NCBI GenBank assembly: GCA_002989075.1
Contig: PSQN01000007.1
Location: forward strand, 124,001 to 188,000
Length of the DNA: 64,000 nucleotides
Reading direction: 5' to 3'
Source of the DNA: Arthonia radiata
Taxonomy: Eukaryota; Ascomycota; Arthoniomycetes; Arthoniales; Arthoniaceae
The notes under the pieces were generated by a model. That model did not search any database. It saw only the letters and a list, made by a program, of their open reading frames with translations, and was not told the origin of the DNA. Made by a program: the position numbers and the translations under genes. The number at the start of each line of letters is the position of its first letter. Position 1 is the stretch's first letter. Positions 62,690 to 64,000 of the stretch are shown here, piece by piece.

Positions 62690-64000
62690 AGAAGGGTAAT
62701 AGAGACCTCTTATATTTAGTTTAATTAGACATACTTTAAGACTATTAAGAATATTCTATTTAATTTAGCTAACCTAGAGAATACTAATACCAATAATAAG
62801 GATAGAAAGGTCTATATACTGCTTCAGCCCCGCTTAGATCCTGTTAATCTAACGTTTAGTTAGCTGTTTAGCGATATTAAAGACTTTATATTGTGTAATA
62901 GCAAGGAGCCTAAGCCTAACTCTAAGCCTAATCTAAGCGAGTTTGTATCCGATTTAATATCGAGTAGCCGCCTAACAAAGATAAAGCTAACAAGCTAGCA
63001 GATAAGATATTGCTAGCTAAATAGAAGTAAAAACAGTAGTTACTACTAGACTAGTTTAAGCAGCCTTAGTAGTAGGAGTCTTAGTAGAAGCCTAGCCTCA
63101 ATAAGTATAATCTAGCTAATACTCTAGGTAATATAGGTATAAACGTTAAAGACCTTAATAAGCGCAATAGACACTATTATAGCGTAGTACTAGGCTTATC
63201 TATATAATTAACTCTAATATATAGAGTAGTTATTAACTCGCGTACCCTATTTAACGTTATAACTAGCCGTAGGCTGGCTATTAAGGAGCTAGTAATACTA
63301 TTAACTAAGGAAGCTAAGTACTAGTATAGAGATATAGGCAAGATAAACTACTCTAGTTTAAATAAGACGGTAGCTAGTATAGTAGAGGGCGACTTATAGG
63401 ATTTACTCTTACCTTTACTTAACTACGGCTATATCTCTAGTATGTTTATTAGACTATCTACAGTATCTAGCTTTGCTAAGATATTTATCGCCGCTATTAA
63501 TAATAGTAGTTACTAGCTACTAGAGCCTAAGACTTATAAGCAGGCAATATAGCTTAACTAGGACCGCTAGAGTAAGGCGATTGCTAAGGAGCTTGGTAGT
63601 TAGCAGTAGAACGGTACGTTTACTTAGAGATACCTACTAAAAGAAAAGAAGACGCTTCCAATAAGATAGATATCTAAGCTAAAAGTTAATAATAAGGGTA
63701 AGATTGTTCGGTATAAGGTATATATAGTAGCAAAGGGCTTCGTATAAAAGTAAGATATCGATTTTAATAAGACCTTTGCTATAGTTACTAAGACTAATGT
63801 ATTTTAGCTATTTATAGTATTAGTCGCTGCTAATAACCTTGAGTACAATCAGATAGATGTAGTAACGGCTTTTCTAAACCCTTTTCTTCCTAATAACGTT
63901 AAGTTGTGGATAGAACCGCTAGAAGGGATATAGCCGCCGGAGATAGATATAAAATAGAAGCTAAACTATACGCTATACGGGCTTAAGTAGTTAGCTTAAA

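Larger units (their letters stand above)
44689..64000 (+). mobile_element. Copia-2: Ty1/Copia fossil, runs off right edge
   Basis: A second Ty1/Copia fossil. Own sequence: 44689-46418 (gag about 45130-46060), 48425-48882, 54882-55379 (integrase) and 62690-64000 (reverse transcriptase region). It is interrupted by a pogo-type transposon, Gypsy G and Gypsy H. The left end is uncertain: a GGTTATAAGCCCGG motif at 44798, matching the one after the Copia-1 LTR, suggests an LTR of about 109 bp at 44689-44797, but no second LTR is inside the window to confirm it. Clear Copia coding pattern starts only near 45040. It is broken by many stops and older than the three elements inside it. Confidence 0.8.

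Noticed and set aside
1-64000. CRISPR arrays, tRNA or rRNA genes
   Set aside because: No spaced short repeats and no convincing cloverleaf or rRNA motif were found; the only tandem repeat is the TPR-coding pair.

Overview
This window looks like a piece of a filamentous ascomycete chromosome (Pezizomycotina; a Dothideomycete is my guess, not something the sequence proves). The clues are short GT-AG introns of 50-60 nt, an Erv25-type p24 gene with fungal sequence, a HET-domain gene, a PNP/NB-ARC/TPR receptor relic, and two kinds of DNA side by side. Gene islands have ordinary base composition. Long AT-rich blocks have almost no CA/TG dinucleotides and stops in every frame, which is the mark of repeat-induced point mutation (RIP).

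Layout. (1) 1-4.14 kb is an intact gene island: the tentative 3' part of an unrecognised gene, a convergent DUF3253 gene, a four-exon ERV25 cargo-receptor gene and a two-exon BTB-domain gene. (2) 4.15-35.8 kb is a nest of transposons inside a very old AT-rich relic. Gypsy element A (5959-34919, target duplication CTTAG) was entered by a Copia copy now reduced to a solo LTR (10068-10574, GCTTT), by a whole Copia element (10650-23164, TAAAC) that itself holds Gypsy B (13585-20680), and by inverted Gypsy C (23580-30919, ATTAG). A second, internal 3' end with a different LTR type lies at 33142-33612. (3) 35.8-41.67 kb is AT-rich but contains no LTR element: a degraded DUF3435 tyrosine-recombinase gene (the Starship-captain/Crypton-like family), then, on the other strand, a degraded PNP-NB-ARC-TPR (NLR) receptor gene. 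(4) 41.67-45.03 kb is a second ordinary island with a HET-domain gene interrupted by a single in-frame stop. (5) About 44.7-64.0 kb is a second Copia element that runs off the right edge. It holds a pogo/Fot1-type DNA transposon (46419-48424, TA), Gypsy G (48883-54881, CTAAT) and inverted Gypsy H (55380-62689, AGAAG).

How the parts relate. The left island carries housekeeping genes: ER-Golgi vesicle cargo selection (Erv25) and a BTB protein. The 36-45 kb part joins a site-specific recombinase relic with two fungal non-self-recognition gene types (NLR and HET). That mix is known from Starship giant transposons, so a decayed Starship fragment is the main hypothesis worth testing. Direct repeats at the element ends make the nesting order readable: AT relic first, then A, then Copia and C, then B inside Copia. 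All retroelements are broken fossils with many stops.
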